From NCBI GenBank assembly GCA_026545765.1, contig CM048843.1, forward strand, positions 18,877,200-18,941,199: 64,000 nucleotides of DNA. The letters run 5' to 3'. The stretch is from Plantago major (Eukaryota > Streptophyta > Magnoliopsida > Lamiales > Plantaginaceae). The translations under genes and the position numbers were made by a program. Positions 23,489-43,300 of this stretch are shown here, piece after piece. Position 1 is the stretch's first letter; each line of letters opens with the position of its first letter. The notes under the pieces are model-generated. The model worked only from the letters and a program-made list of their open reading frames with translations, had not been told where the DNA came from and did no database searches.

Positions 23489-25111
23489 TGTATTTGCAAA
23501 GGTATGTATCAACAAGGCAACAACACATAATTTATAAGAAAATATGCAACAGCTGAATATATCAGGTGATTAGAAGTTGATGATTCATGATGATAATAGT
23601 GCAATGGAATCCAATACTTGGATTTCTCATTCAAACTAAGGGGCTAATTTTTACAGAATTTCTTGAGTTCAATATAAATTTAATGTAAATATCCGATAGC
23701 GTGTTCAAGTGATCCACTGTGTAACACGTCGCTTAGTACGTGGCACTGTGACAGATCACGTGATTGACAAATGGACTTGTCTATATCCGTTCGATAAAAA
23801 AGTTATTATTTCCGGATTCGACGTTGATCACGCATTATCGATTTATTGTGAAATTTTAGTAGGGTAACTCTTGGGATCTACACCCACATCTTTTTAGTAA
23901 AGTTTACATGCATGCTAAAGATTAAAATATGATGAGTAAGATTTTGAATGTTTAAGATTTGGATTAAATAAAAGATGCCATATACATCTATTTCATCATT
24001 ATACTAGTTTAAATACCTACCCCAAATGCTTGTTATTATTAAACCTAAAGAATCCCCATAGTCCATAGCAGCATTGGCTGAAACATGTTTTAAGAAAAAG
24101 TGTAGAGGGTATACAAAACTTGATCTTGTGTTATTCTTTCTTTTGAATTTTTCACTGATATCTGCTTCACGCGACTAATCCAGTCGAGCCTTACCAATTG
24201 AGCCAAAATCGTTGGTTGATCTTGTTTTATTCATTCACTATTAGATTAGGCTAGTTTACTACTACTCCATAAGTTAAGTCACATCCCACGAGTAACGCAT
24301 TGTGTGCTACTTGACAAGTCTCAAACTAATAAATTTGGCATATGCTTGAGATTTTTAAGAATTTACCATGAAACATCCATCTCATCATCCAAATAAACAA
24401 TCACTCGTATATATAACACGTGGTGTGGTACGTGGCATTGTGATAGATCACATCACTGAGAAATGACATAGTTACTATGTCAAAGATTCCTTGTATGGTT
24501 GGTGCCGTTGAGTTGAGCCGGCTCGATTATCACATAACTCAACTCAAACACGAACTTAATCTAGTCTTAATCGGCTCGCTATATGGACAAACCTAAAATC
24601 AAACTCAAGCTCGAATAACTTTAGCATGCTCAAGCTAGAACCTGACAAATATAAAATACTATAAATTAACTAAAACAACAAGCCTTAACGAGCTTTATCT
24701 CGGCTCGTTAGGTAAACGGCCATTACTTTATCAATCATGCTATGCATAACATGGTGCATATTACATTGACTCTTGTAATAATGTTCTAATATAAATATGT
24801 GATGAATTGTTTTGTTTCATCAACATATGGCTCTGCTCTATATATATCTCGTAAGATGTAATATATGCAACAGGAAGAAATAAAATGGGAAGAAACTACT
24901 CCAGTACAAATAATTAAGCCTGAGTTACCAATGTTGAAGCTCTTTTTTCTATACCAAACTCTAGTTTATTGGTATCAATTTGAGAAAAAATATACGACTA
25001 ATCCGATGAGAAACCATCATTTACAGTATAAGTAATTTCTTTCTTTCAACAACTGGAGTATCTCTTTGATTTTCAAAAACTTCAACGTTGGAATGCAATC
25101 GATGAGATTTA
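23489..25111. other. intergenic, with a hAT-MITE-like fragment near 24.5-24.7 kb
   Basis: 23489-24480 shows no gene. Near 24146-24212 a TGGCTCAATTGGTAAGGC motif (minus strand) resembles a tRNA A box and may be a SINE scrap. 24500-24725 has GAGCCGGCTCGATT and GAGCTTTATCTCGGCTCG words, like the hAT MITE at 5915-6401, but no clean ends. 24800-25111 is the probable 3' flank of the NDR kinase gene. Confidence 0.35.
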
Positions 25112-31471
<6,360 letters not shown>

Positions 31472-31487
31472 CGATTGTTTTTCCTCA

Positions 31488-32310
31488 ACTAAGGAGGAAA
31501 TGTACACAAGGCTCAAAGTCTCTCATTCTAAATGGACACCAATCATCTCAATCCTCCAATGAAAAGCCTAAAACAACATCATCGCACACCTATTAACATC
31601 CTACTCAGTAGTTACCACTTACGACACCACAATCCATCCAAAATTACAAAGTAACTGCAAATGCCAAGACTATTCAACTCTTCATACTCATAACTAACAG
31701 TAAATGGATGTCATATATCATCATCACTCACAAGCACCAAACATTAATGTGATTCAACCATAAAAAGCCAATTCTGAAGTATTTAATGTGATCATTTAAT
31801 TGGTCCTCCAATCACAACAACAGCTCAAACCCATTAACAAGAGAATCAAAGACAAAAAAAAACCACCTTTTTCAAAGAATCAAAAACAGTACCTTAATCT
31901 GATGATCCTGAAGAATCAACAAGCCTGTTGAAACCCAATTGAAAAGTCAACGGTTAACACAATCACGACAAATTCCAAATTGCGTCTACAAAAACATGCA
32001 ACAGAAATCGACAACACCTGATCCAAAATAGAGTTCAAGAAGAAAAAATGTCTCTGACAGAAATGACAACAAGTATCAGACAATAGCAATGAAACAGGCG
32101 TAAAGATCGGCTTACCGCCAAATCTTGGAAGAGGGAGAGAGAAATTCGATTCGCTAGCTCTACAATTCTGCACGTATATACACACAAAACATAAACAACA
32201 TATTGCTTCTGTGTTTATATATAATAAAAATGAAATCTTGATTGATTGGAATGAAGATGAAGATAGTATTATATAATATGGTTTCGCCACTTTCCCAAGA
32301 TTTGGAGCTT
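31488..32310 (-). other. 5' untranslated exons of the NDR kinase gene
   Basis: A donor GGCG|GTAAG ends a leader exon at 32116. A short middle exon at 31924-31893 is bounded by CAACAG and GTACTG. A third acceptor, CTCCTTAG, opens the exon with the ATG at 31488, 17 bases before the start codon. Two leader introns are therefore predicted. Start of transcription is inferred at about 32310 from the TATA box. Confidence 0.55.
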
Positions 32311-32338
32311 TTTGTTTCTGTCACCTACGTTTTCTCCA

Positions 32339-32348
32339 CTATTTATAG
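32339..32348 (-). promoter_or_regulatory. TATA box of the NDR kinase gene
   Basis: CTATAAATAG on the minus strand, about 220 bp upstream of the first predicted leader donor site. It fits a plant TATA box in sequence and position. Confidence 0.5.
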
Positions 32349-35300
32349 CTTTCTCGCCGTTCAATTTGTGTGTGAAATTAATCCATCCACATTATTTTTC
32401 AGGTATAAAAAATCCGGGTGTTTTTAATTTTAAGATTTTTAGAGACTTCTTGGTTTATACTATTACAAATTTGAGGAAAAAGGTATATTTTGGAGAGATG
32501 GAGTGTTGTGTAAATAACCAACTGAAATAGGTTGCAAAAGAATTCGAATGGAAATGGTAGATCGATGTCAGCAACTGTACTTCACTGAACATTTACCTCA
32601 AAGTATAAACTGTATAGTCGTCAGTGATGAAAAATTGAGTATCTTATGTGTAAGTGATGATTGGGGTTTTACCTCAATTTAGTCATATTCACTCATTTTT
32701 GTTTATGCTATATAGAGATGAACTATCATAGATATACATTATAACCTGATATATATTCCGAGAATTTACTTGGTCATAATGTGCATGCTTGTTATGTTAT
32801 ATTTGTGCGCTCTTTGTTGTTTTCGTGCGTATGAATTAATGTTTTAGCTAACACTTAATTTTACTTCATGAGTCAAGTTTGATGTTTCAAAACCTGTACC
32901 GAATCAAAGGGCCAGGTCGGACTTAAGCAATAATTCGATCAACGAACTATTTGATTTGACTCATTATTTTATGATTTTCTTTAGTATCTATTCTTGAGAA
33001 TACAATTAGCCGATGCAATCATTTTCTTGACGGATTAAGTAAACTGAACAATTAGTTATAAAGAAAAAATAAATTATTTCAACTTGCAGTTCATTATATT
33101 TAGAAACCCCGATTAGGGTTCCTTTATATGATGATTACTCATGAATTTTCGTCAGGCTCGCGATCTCATTTTAGTCTTTAGTCTCTCTTTACTTCTACCT
33201 CGCCCACAGTTACACATACTTTCTTCCCTAAGTTCAGAAAGTTGGCTTTACTTTAAATGCAAGATTCTGAAGTATTAAAAAGAAAATATAACTAAAATAA
33301 AGAGAAACAAAATATAACTGCAATTTTCTAAAAGAAAATTAAAGCTTAAGAATACTTTCAATATTTATTAACATGCTATGTTGTTTTTTGCTCACATGTA
33401 AGATTACTGTGATACATAAAAATAAATTAAATAAAGAAACCAATTTAACTTTAAAATATAAAGGAAATGAAATGCAATTTCTTCAAATAATCTCCATTAT
33501 AGAAAAGATTATTTGAATTGTATTTTTTCAACTTTTCTTTGAATCCAGACTATATACTTTAAAATTATATCAATTGATTTTTTTAGAAAAAATACATATT
33601 CAAAAAATGCGAACATAAAATCTTAATTCAGGTAAATAATGTTTGGAACGGAGGGAGTATTAAAACATGATGGGCTCATGTCTTGTTCCAAAAATAAATG
33701 ACAATTTCACATGGAGACCGTTTTCTTTGTTTCCATGTTTAATTATCCAGTATATGAGTCATCATGTTATATCTAATCTATTAGGAGTTGACTGGTAATA
33801 AACCAATGCACATGGACTTTTGTTCTTGCTGCTAATAGTGTATAATTTGTGAGGACTCGTACTAATCAATGTGGATAATTATTGGTTATCACGTGACAAA
33901 CTGTCCAAAACATAAGTCACAAGTGAGATTAGTACAAGTAGTAATTAATTGTTTGGGAGGACAGTAACAGTACAATGTTCTTGGGTGACATTTCAACATC
34001 AGTCCTTCCTATAGTTATTTGTAGAGTAACAAAAAATATTAGGATAGTGATACCTATCTAAACAAGTTGCTATTGTTATTTGTTGCTGTGTTGACAATTG
34101 ACATAGACATTTGGAGTGTATTTAAAGATGTTTACCCTCCAAAATATATGTGTTTTTGAGATTATATTCAAATTTTAGGATTAGGTAGTTTAGTTAGTTA
34201 AAAGAAAGTATATATTACACACGTTTCACAATCGATCAGTTTAACGTCTGATACAATACCAATATAGTAGGTTATAAATTTATCGCAAGTCTTATATATG
34301 AACTCCAAAAGAGGAACTAATTTATGGGTGGCACATCAAACTTATCTAAGTGGGATATTGTGAATGTACTAGTAAGAGTAAACTGCAACAAATGAAAGGC
34401 TAATCAATGTTTAATTAGCAATTAAATTCTGCATTTTAAACGACGTGGAGAACCTACATATGTGCTATGATGCAAATTACGTGTAAAATTTTCATGTCTG
34501 TTTTGGATTCTAACTGTTACAAAACTATAAAGGCGTGAGTCTCCTTTCAGTCATCCCGTATTTTTCTACGTACTTCACCCAGCCGTGCTAGTCTTCTAGA
34601 AGTCAAGAAGTGCATTGATCATTTATATGCTCAATGGTATATTGTCGAAGAATAAAGCAACATGGAGACAGGAATTGTATCTTAAAGATCACTGAAATCT
34701 GAAAATGGGTGGAAAATAAGATAAGCAGGCATCAGAATGAGATGAGATTGCAATAAAGCGAATACCTTTTAGATTCGTAATTGATGTCAATCCCTTTTTG
34801 CTACCTAGAACTTAAACTTACCTTGCAAGAATTTCACAATGATTTACAATGTCACTATACCAAAAAGACCCTATTAAAGTTCATCCATGTCATGGTATTG
34901 AGTCACAAGTTTCCCAATTTAATCCATACATACAGATGCTTTACCTGCCAAGTGGTAACAGACACATCATATAATTTTGGCACAAATAATTGCGTCCAGG
35001 GTGTGTAAAAGTTCATACAAGTAAATCCATTACGTAACTGGACATTGAGTTACAAGGGTGGTTATTGGTTAATTGGTAAGAGAGCTCGATAGCAAGTAGA
35101 AAAAGTGCATAGTTCAAAAGCGAACATGATGATTTTAGCTCTCTAGACTGTTTGTTCAAGTTTAAGCCATCCCAACGACCTGCTCATGGCAGTTCTCCAC
35201 CACCAGTTCTTGTGTTTCGGTTCAATTGTTGTTATACACTTGTACTCCTCTGACAGCAACAATTTGAACACAAACTTTCTCAAGTACGAGAACAATTACA

Positions 35301-35627
35301 GTTTATGCGTGCAAGCCACTAAGGTTCTGTACTCACATGCAACTCAAAACAGAATACATGAGTACATTTTCTAACAAACAAGATAATTTACACAGTTGGG
35401 GAATCAAATGCTCACAAAATTAATCTACAATTTGGAGGATGATAAAACAAAAGCAATCTATTCATTCAGAAGCATAGAGTACAACAATTGTTTCTACACT
35501 TCACCGTAAACTTGAGATTCGTATAAAACAAAAAAGAATTGCAAAATCAGAAACAGGGTGTGAACCTAATGTTTGCGTAGAAGAGCAAAGGAGTGATACT
35601 TCTTACCCAACAAATACTCTGCACCTT
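32349..35627. other. 3.2-kb intergenic region, mostly unassigned
   Basis: No gene is supported. GGAACGGAGGGAGTA at about 33640-33658 is the usual right terminus of Stowaway-type MITEs, but no left partner was found. Around 35060-35150 a TGGTTAATTGGTAAGAG motif followed by AGTTCAAAAGCG resembles a weak pol III A box and B box, and may be a decayed SINE. The rest is AT-rich. Confidence 0.35.
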
Positions 35628-35825
35628 CTAGGATATTTTTGGTACAAGATGTGAAAAAGGTTCCAACTTCATACAACAATCACGCCCAGATGGATGATCT
35701 GTTCGGACTCTCATGATTCCATCGCCTAGAGAAACCTCAAGTGACGAATTAGCAGCCCTTGGATATAAATGTCCATGTATAAATGGTTGAGATCTCCAAG
35801 ATCCATGAATTTTATGAGCCTCCAA
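35628..35825 (-). other. 65-codon open stretch downstream of the ABCI stop
   Basis: This has protein-like composition (SWRSQPFIHGHLYP, GDGIMRVRTDHPSG) and ends at TAG. It lies in the same frame as the ABCI gene, 126 bp beyond its stop, with two further in-frame TAA codons between. The stretch has no ATG at its start. It could be a remnant of another gene, part of an alternative 3' exon, or chance. I do not recognise it. Confidence 0.25.
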
Positions 35826-35951
35826 GAAATTTTATCCCTCTACTGGTTCTTATTGTCTATTACTTAAGGAATTAGCTAGATGAACAACATCTGAACTTTG
35901 ATCTTGATGGTGCCCAACATGAAAAGAAATGCTATCGTCATACATAGTAAA

Positions 35952-38900
35952 TCAGCGGTAGTAGGCCATATGCCTTGTGGACCTAAAAGGAGAAGCATCA
36001 GGTGGAGAGGAGTTTCGTACTTGAGGTGTAGGGTTAACAGGTTTCTTCTTTTCAATTTTTGTTTCAGACCGGAGCCAAGACTCGACCACTGAGAGTAAGT
36101 TTGCCTTTTCCTTCAGCTCCTTGAGCTCAGGTAGCTTCTCTGACCTCTTCAATGTACCATCTTGCACGTAAACTAGATCAGTTGCCCATGTCTCCAGTCC
36201 ATCAAATATGTGGGTTGCATAAACAACTGTGGCTCCTCTCTAAAACCATGACAAGAGACATTATGTTGGATTACAATGTGAAGAAATATATCCAGAATTT
36301 AGTCATGGACATCATAAATCCATCCAGTCTCCTGGCATAGTAGCATACTGGCATGTCGTATGTTATGTAAACCACTTTCATCAAAATTTAGAATTTGAGA
36401 TTTCTGCTGAAAATTTGAGACTTTCCTCACTGGGGATAATTGCATAAACTCCACATGTCCTAATTGCTATACATACTCTTGGGGTTGAGAAACTATGCAC
36501 CAAATACCCCATATTTCTTTCAAAATTGGTCAGCCTTTTCAGGTAAACTTTTGAACTGGAAACATGGGGATTCCTGGTGCAGTGTTTCTCAAAGCAAGAG
36601 GACTCTCTAGAAATAATATGACAGTGGTCAGTGGGAGTGCAAGTTACATGTAATACGTGCACGTGCAGTGTTCATGTATAGTCTCTAATATCTATGTACC
36701 ACCATAAATTATTCTTAGCAGCTACCTTGTCATGCTGCTGCATTCAAGGCAGTTTGCGATGCAGTAGTACAGTATGATTACAGGAAAAGGCAGGAGGAAT
36801 ACCTGCTCACACTCTTCCTTAAAGAATTCGAGCAAATCCATTCTAGCCACAACATCTAGATCGACTGTGACCTCATCTAATAAAAGAACCTAAAAAAAAA
36901 AACCAGCTTAAGGTTAAGAAAGGTGTTAAAAAATGAGACAGATGCAAGTATCACTTATTAGTATGGGATCTACATGTTCTGTCATATGAACAATAGGATT
37001 ACATAATTTTATCCAAAATCCAGTAACCAAAGCAACAGAAAATTAGTTCATACCATCTCCCACAAAAGCAACAGAATGGAACTCTAGGCCCAAAAAAACA
37101 AAAACAAAGAAAAAAGATACAGTTCAGAAATGAACGGCAAAATACAATACAACGAAACCACATGAATTTTGGATAATGGATCTTTCCCCAGGATTTGAAC
37201 CTTATCATAACTGTCAATATCCTGTTCTTCCATCATCAACCATCTCAGTAACACACAAGATGAAGGAATCACCAAAATTATCATAAGAGCCAAGAACAAA
37301 GATATATTCCTGGTAGTATTCAATTAGCCATGTCACCACAGAAAATAACAACTGAGGACTGAGACATAAAATATTGTAATTGGTTGGTTGTAAAATATGT
37401 CACAGTCTATATGGTGTCGGAAAATATGCATTTGGGGAGTCAATTAAATCACATGAACACAGACAACAGCCAACATATGGTCAGCCAGCAAAGGAAGTCC
37501 TTTCTAGTTAGAGTTCTACAGGTGTTTATGTATCCAACTTCATTCACCCTACAGGTGACCATAGTAATTTGAATAAGGGAAAATAAAAATTTCACCTTGT
37601 AGGGATGAAGGAGACCCATGCAAATTTGAACTCGACGCCTTTGACCATCAGAAACCTTGTGCATCCTCCAACGAAGATCAATATCCAGCAGCTCAATTAG
37701 TTTCTCTCGTCTAACAGGGTCAACTCCTTCAACTGGATAATAACAAGAAGTTTCATATTGCTCAATTAGTTTCTCTCATCTAACAGGGTCAACTCCTTCA
37801 ACTGGATAATAACAAGAAGTTTCATATTGCTCAATGTTTTTCCAAAATATGGAAACTATGAAGTTCCATCTTTAGTTAAAAATTTGATGCTTGCAATAGC
37901 TAGATGCATAAAATCATCCAGACTCCAGATCGAAGTAGTCACACTGCCATGTGTTTTCTTTCGGTAACCAATTATGACACTTGATAAAATGGATGGTACA
38001 AGTAACATGTGTGTGATGAAAGTAAAGCTTTCACACACCTCCAAATATCATATGCTCAGCAGAAAAGTCCCCTTGCAGTGGCAAGTCTCCCTAAATAAAA
38101 CAGAACCCATAATATGAAACCAGCAAAAAGATGGTGAAAAAGCAGATATTAAATGCCAGGCACAGGCTCATAAGAAAAACTGCACATACACAACCAGGAT
38201 TAAAAGTCAATAAGAACCAAGAACAGGCTCATAAGCAAAATCGGATGAAAATCCTGGTTCATATGTGACAAAAAAATAGTTGACAGTAGATTCTATCTGA
38301 CTACATAATTACTTGTGTTAGCCGGGTTCAAATTAGGGTAGTGGTGCGGTGATTCCCAGCTATTAAGGCGCAAGCACTTAGGATAACTTGTCTTAGAAGA
38401 CATGCACCTGCCTTAGACTTGGGTGGGTGGTGGTGATGGTTATTGCTAATAATTTAGGAGTCATACTTGTGGAAATTAGGTGAATGCGACTAAAAATTCG
38501 ATTCGGTTGTAGGGTTATTCTTCAGAATCTTAACTACAAGGTGTGTGATCTGACACAAGTTTTCGTCATCCGATCTCTATTAGCAGAATCCAGAAACAAC
38601 AATATATGATAACATAACCAGATTTCACCGAGTATATAGGCTATTAAACTAGTACTCCCTGTATGAAGTTTTGTGAGACATCTAAGAATGTCAAATGTAT
38701 GAAGTTCTGCGGAATACAAATTCAGAATTAAGGTAATAGTAATTCATTAAAGTTCCAGGTGAAGCAATCGAGAACACGAAAGTAATTGAAAAACATGAGG
38801 CTGTTAAGGTAAACATGAATTAAGAGAAATAGAAAAAGACTCACAGCAGAGCCAACAGTTTTACTCCATGACTCTCCCAAATAAGCCAATTGACCATCGC

Positions 38901-39205
38901 AAACGAGCTTGGTATCATGGAAAGCGGAAGAATCGAGCACTCTAACCACATCTCTCCCACCCACCATATGCTTCCCAGCCAATATCCTCAACAAGGTTGT
39001 CTTGCCTAACAAATTACATAAATCATCATCACCACAAAATCAAACACTGAGAAAATGAGGATCAAATAAAAATACCAGATCCATTAGCGCCAACGAGGAG
39101 GCATCGAGATCGAGGGGCAATTTTGAGATCAAATTCGAAGAACAAGGGTTTCTGAGCATCGTAGGAGAATTGCATGCCATTTACTTGAATGCATTGTTGC
39201 TCCAT
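35952..39205 (-). CDS. soluble ABC ATPase, ABCI20/ABCI21-like
   Basis: Six exons (minus): 39205-39076, 39005-38845, 38090-38039, 37732-37596, 36889-36803, 36239-35952. The total is 855 nt, 284 residues, with no frame defect. There is a single nucleotide-binding domain and no membrane segment. Walker A is split by intron 1 (GANGSG/KTTLL, about 38-47). The signature motif is the variant VSDGQRRR (141-148). Walker B is VLLLDE (161-166), and the switch histidine is in VVYATH (H199). The C-terminus ends SRHMAYYR, as I recall for Arabidopsis ABCI21/ABCI20. Members of this group are cytosolic non-intrinsic ABC proteins, reported in Arabidopsis to act in cytokinin-responsive seedling growth. Their substrate is not known to me. 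Intron 3 and exon 4 carry a 69-bp tandem duplication. The gene is divergent from the CHR8 gene. Confidence 0.88.
37691..37828. repeat. 69-bp tandem duplication across the ABCI exon-4 acceptor
   Basis: 37691-37759 and 37760-37828 are identical except for one base (37709 G versus 37778 A). A further seven bases (GCTCAAT) follow. Each copy contains the 3' end of intron 3, the acceptor and the first codons of exon 4. The gene-proximal copy gives the intact frame. The upstream copy has TGA in place of the CGA codon. Confidence 0.9.
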
Positions 39206-40382
39206 TTTGGATCTGGAATTTGTTTGTGTTTGTGATGATTGTTGTTGTTTGGGTATTTATTGAAGGACATACATAGAGCAAGAAGTGTGCGCCACCGACC
39301 TAATTAGTGTTAATATAATGGGCGACAAGAAGGTTAGAGGCAATGGCGGGTGAAAAGGCTATCCACGGATTCAGATCAAATTGGTTGGGATTTTATATGG
39401 ACACAACGCTACGGCCACGTCGTCTATCCACATTTGCATTTAAGACGCCCTTCACTTAAAAAGGCTTTTTTTTTTTTTTTTTTAATCAAACCTGAAGAAA
39501 AATGAGAATTCAAGTATGTAAAAATTGGAATATTTCAATCCTTACATTTGTTACGTTAGATTCTTGTCTATTATTTTTAAGTATCTTATGTACAACGGTT
39601 GTTGGGGTGTCATATCTATCATAGTATATGATGGAAATTCTTATTAAGAAATTGGAGTCCATTAGAAATAATAGCGTCGTATTGATTCAAATTATCGTGT
39701 TTATTCGATCTGATTTAACAACTTGACCGGACGGTCGACGTGCCTTTTTAAAAATCGAGTCATTGACTGTGAAGAGGTGAAATTGAAATCAGAAAATCCA
39801 ATTCTAGTTGACGAGTGCTCTGCAGGTTACGGTGTGTCGAGTCCTATTGGAGCCTCTTTTATGACTTCCAATTATCGTGTTTCATGTTAAATGTTCCCCT
39901 TGATTTAGAGTTGGACCAAATCAAATCCACCGATTTTTCGACGCCAAAATTCGGGTAAACCATTACAAATCAACTTCCTTTTCCCCGAATTTAGGGTTTC
40001 TCTCCATTCTCCTCTGCTAAATCTCTCACAAGCACCCAATTTTCCTGTAAGTTTATCTATGATTTGTTGCCTTGCCCTTGTGTGTTGAATTCATCAGTGT
40101 AATTTTGAGGCCAATTGCTTTCCACTTGACTTTCTGATTCATATTAGGATGATCACCTTATAGTTAAGCATTGGATGATTCTCGATAGGTCAGCTCAAAC
40201 GTTCTTCACATTTTGATTGCATTCTCGTTGGTTGTTCTGGAGATACTACTGTCATGATAGTGCAGGATTTAGGCATAATTAACTATTGGCTAAGTTATAG
40301 TCCAACTGTGTTGTATTTTACCAATTCATTGCAGAGTGAATTATGTATCGGTTTCTTATTGTTTTGGTCACTGATTGTAGTG
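39206..40382. promoter_or_regulatory. divergent promoter region of the ABCI and CHR8 genes
   Basis: The start codons lie 1,178 bp apart on opposite strands. The CHR8 side has a telo-box (TTAGGGTTT, 39991-39999), then a pyrimidine-rich leader, a donor CCT|GTAAGT (exon end 40046) and an acceptor TTGTAG at 40375-40380 just before the ATG. This predicts a leader intron. A T-tract lies at 39466-39483. No clear TATA box was found for either gene, as is common for housekeeping genes. Confidence 0.45.
39991..39999 (+). promoter_or_regulatory. telo-box in the CHR8 leader/promoter
   Basis: TTAGGGTTT, a plant promoter element common near the start sites of housekeeping and ribosome-related genes. It stands about 50 bp before the predicted leader donor. 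Confidence 0.4.
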
Positions 40383-43300
40383 ATGAATGGAAATGTTGGG
40401 ACAGGAACAGGTGACTCAATTGAAATGGACGAGGAGGAAGAAGATAGGGCTCTGCTCAGCACTCTAGGCGTTACGTCTGCCAATCCTGAAGACATCGAGC
40501 GTGATGTTATACAAGAGGTTATATCTAATGTGTGTGTGTTTGTGTATTTGTGCTCTACGCGCTCCTAAAGTGTTGCATCTCTAGTTGCTTGTTGAAGAAG
40601 TAGAGGGGACTACTGACTACTGTGCTATAGTATATATATCCTTCGTTCATTCCATCGCAATTCATCAGATTTAGTAATTTGACCTTTTAGTTAGTACTTG
40701 GTACGAATCAGCTCATATCAGTTCTCACTGACTGATTTTTTTATTCATACTTCAGTAACTTATAGTAGTATAGTATTCAATAGTTGCACCACTAATATCG
40801 TGGTTACAATTGTATTTATCATGTATAGAGAGGCTCAGCATTACCATGTTCTAGGCAGTCAGAATCTTGTGGACATAATTTTTTGAATTGGTGTGGCACT
40901 TTAAGCTTGTTGAGATTTAAATGGGACGGTTGCTTAATTGCTTTTTAAGTTTCTTTTCTTTTCTTTTCTTTTCTGGAAAGGCAACAAAAGATGCGGGTGA
41001 CGGAGACAATGCTGTTGTGGGCAGTGAGCAGGAAACTCTTGATGGAGCAAGGAGCAATGAACCATTTTCTGCTAATGATGGGAACCTGTTAAATAAACTT
41101 AGGGCGGTTAAACTTGAAATATATGCTGTCACATCTGCTGTAGAAGAGTTGGAAAACTTGAACAGAGATGAAGATAATTTATCTGATAGTGATGTCAAAA
41201 CAGAACATGGAAACACAAGTGTAGAAAGAAATGGTCTCCAAGCTCTTCCGAAGGATGTGTCCCTTCAGCATGCTATTACGACAGAACGCTTGAGAAGCTT
41301 GATAGAAACGAGGGATCAACTCCAGAAAGATATTATAGATTCTTCTAAAAATAGCCAAAATGAACAGCTGATCAAAGACCTCATAAAAGATGAGCCTAAG
41401 CCCAAGCGGCGGTTGAAGCAGGTTGAAAAAACTAATAAGAATCAGAAGAAGCGGCTAAAAAAAGTTGCATTGGGTGATGACGACCAGTTTGATGCTGTTC
41501 TAAACGCAGCATCTGCAGGGTTCGTAGAAACGGTATGTAATATTTTTCCAAAATGTACAAAGATACTATCGAATTTAATGTTCTTTGTAAACTGTAATAA
41601 TCGATTTAGCATCTTTTATTTTACAGAAAAAGGATGAATTAGTTCGGAAAGGGGTACTTACACCTTTTCACATGCTTAAAGGCTATGAACGGCGTATTCA
41701 AGAACCAGGACCCTCCCGGAGAGAGACAGAATTTGAAGATGATATTGAAACTAGTGATCTTACTCAATCAAGTATAGCTAGGACTGCTCAGTTAATATCT
41801 GAAGCTGCACAGGGACGACCTATGACAAAGTTGCTAGATCCTGAATCACTACCAAGACTTGATCCGCCTAGTCACCCTTTTAAACGGTTAACAAAACCCT
41901 TGAAGATCCCTTCATCACTTGAAATTGTGAAGGACAAAGTAAACAGAAGGAAAAAGAAAAGACCTCAACCTGAAAAGAAATGGAGGAAGTTGGTTTCTCG
42001 TGAAGATAATTTGCAGGATGATAATGGTATGTCCAGGCTATTACATAAACTCTTTTTTTTTGGAAATATCTCACTTCATTCTGTTCTAATGTTTAAATTT
42101 TAAATTAAACTGCAGCGGGTAATAGGTAAAAATTTTTAAGGCAGTTCATGTCAAATAAGCCATTTTCCTTTTTCTCTTCCATGTGAGCGCTAGCATGATT
42201 CCTTGGAAGCATAGAATATGGCATCTGCATGTATTTTTTAATCCTTATAATTGATGTTGTCGTGAAAGAAATCCTTAAGTGGTTAGATTCTTAATGCAAA
42301 AGACCTTAACAAGGTCATTTTAATTTTACCATCTTAAAGTAATCATGCGAGTGCGTGAAGATTCTAGCCTTAGTTAATGTGCTAGAACCATGTTGATATT
42401 CCTATATGTTAGTAGTAAATTTCATCAGTAGTTGCATGTTGTCCTTGAGAAGCTTGCTTAGTTAAGCTGTTTTCTTTTATCCTTTTTGGGTTCACCACCT
42501 ACATCTGTTACTTGCGACTATATGTCTAAAGTTCCCGCAGGAGTTGTTAAGTATGCTTTTGAGTAGCTTAATTAAGTCTCTTTTGTTTTTCTTCTTTTCG
42601 GTTTCTTTTGTTTTTTTGGTCAAGCATTGTCGGGTACCTTTGGGGGGGGGGCCCTCCCAGTTTTTTTTTCCATCCACAGGCTTAAATAAGTTGTTCGATT
42701 ATATCAAACATGTCGTGACTTTATTAGGAGGCGGTTTTTGTTCTGGTAATGACAAGGTTAACTTTTGTGACTGTCTGTTTCATATTGTTCTCTTCTTCAT
42801 TTTCTTGATGCTTTTTCTTTTATTTCACATTATATATAATTTTAAAAGAAATCTCGTGCTTCTTGTTAAGATGGAAGGACCTTGAGCAATGAAGATGACG
42901 GTCTGGAAGATGCGAAGATGTTGGCGATGTTACTGATGGAGGCCTACCATTTGTGACACTTGAAGGGGGGTTAAGAATCCCAGAAACAATTTTTGATGAA
43001 CTCTTTGACTATCAGAAGGTTGGTGTCCAGTGGTTATGGGAACTTCATTGTCAAAGATCTGGTGGAATCATTGGGGATGAAATGGGTCTCGGTAAAACCA
43101 TACAAGTCTTAGCTTTTCTTGGTTCATTGCACTTCAGTGGTCAGTACAAACCAAGCATCATTATTTGTCCTGTGACTCTCTTGCGTCAGTGGAAGAGAGA
43201 AGCTAAGAAGTGGTACCCTGGTTTCCATGTTGAATTATTACATGACTCTGCTCAGGAAGCATCCTATAAGAGAAAGAAAAAGGATTCAAGTGATAGTGAT

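Noticed and set aside
38330-38530. tRNA-like words (GGGTTCAAATTAGG, GGTAGTGGTGCGG) in an ABCI intron
   Set aside because: The order and spacing of A and B boxes do not fit a tRNA or SINE, and there is no tail or duplication.
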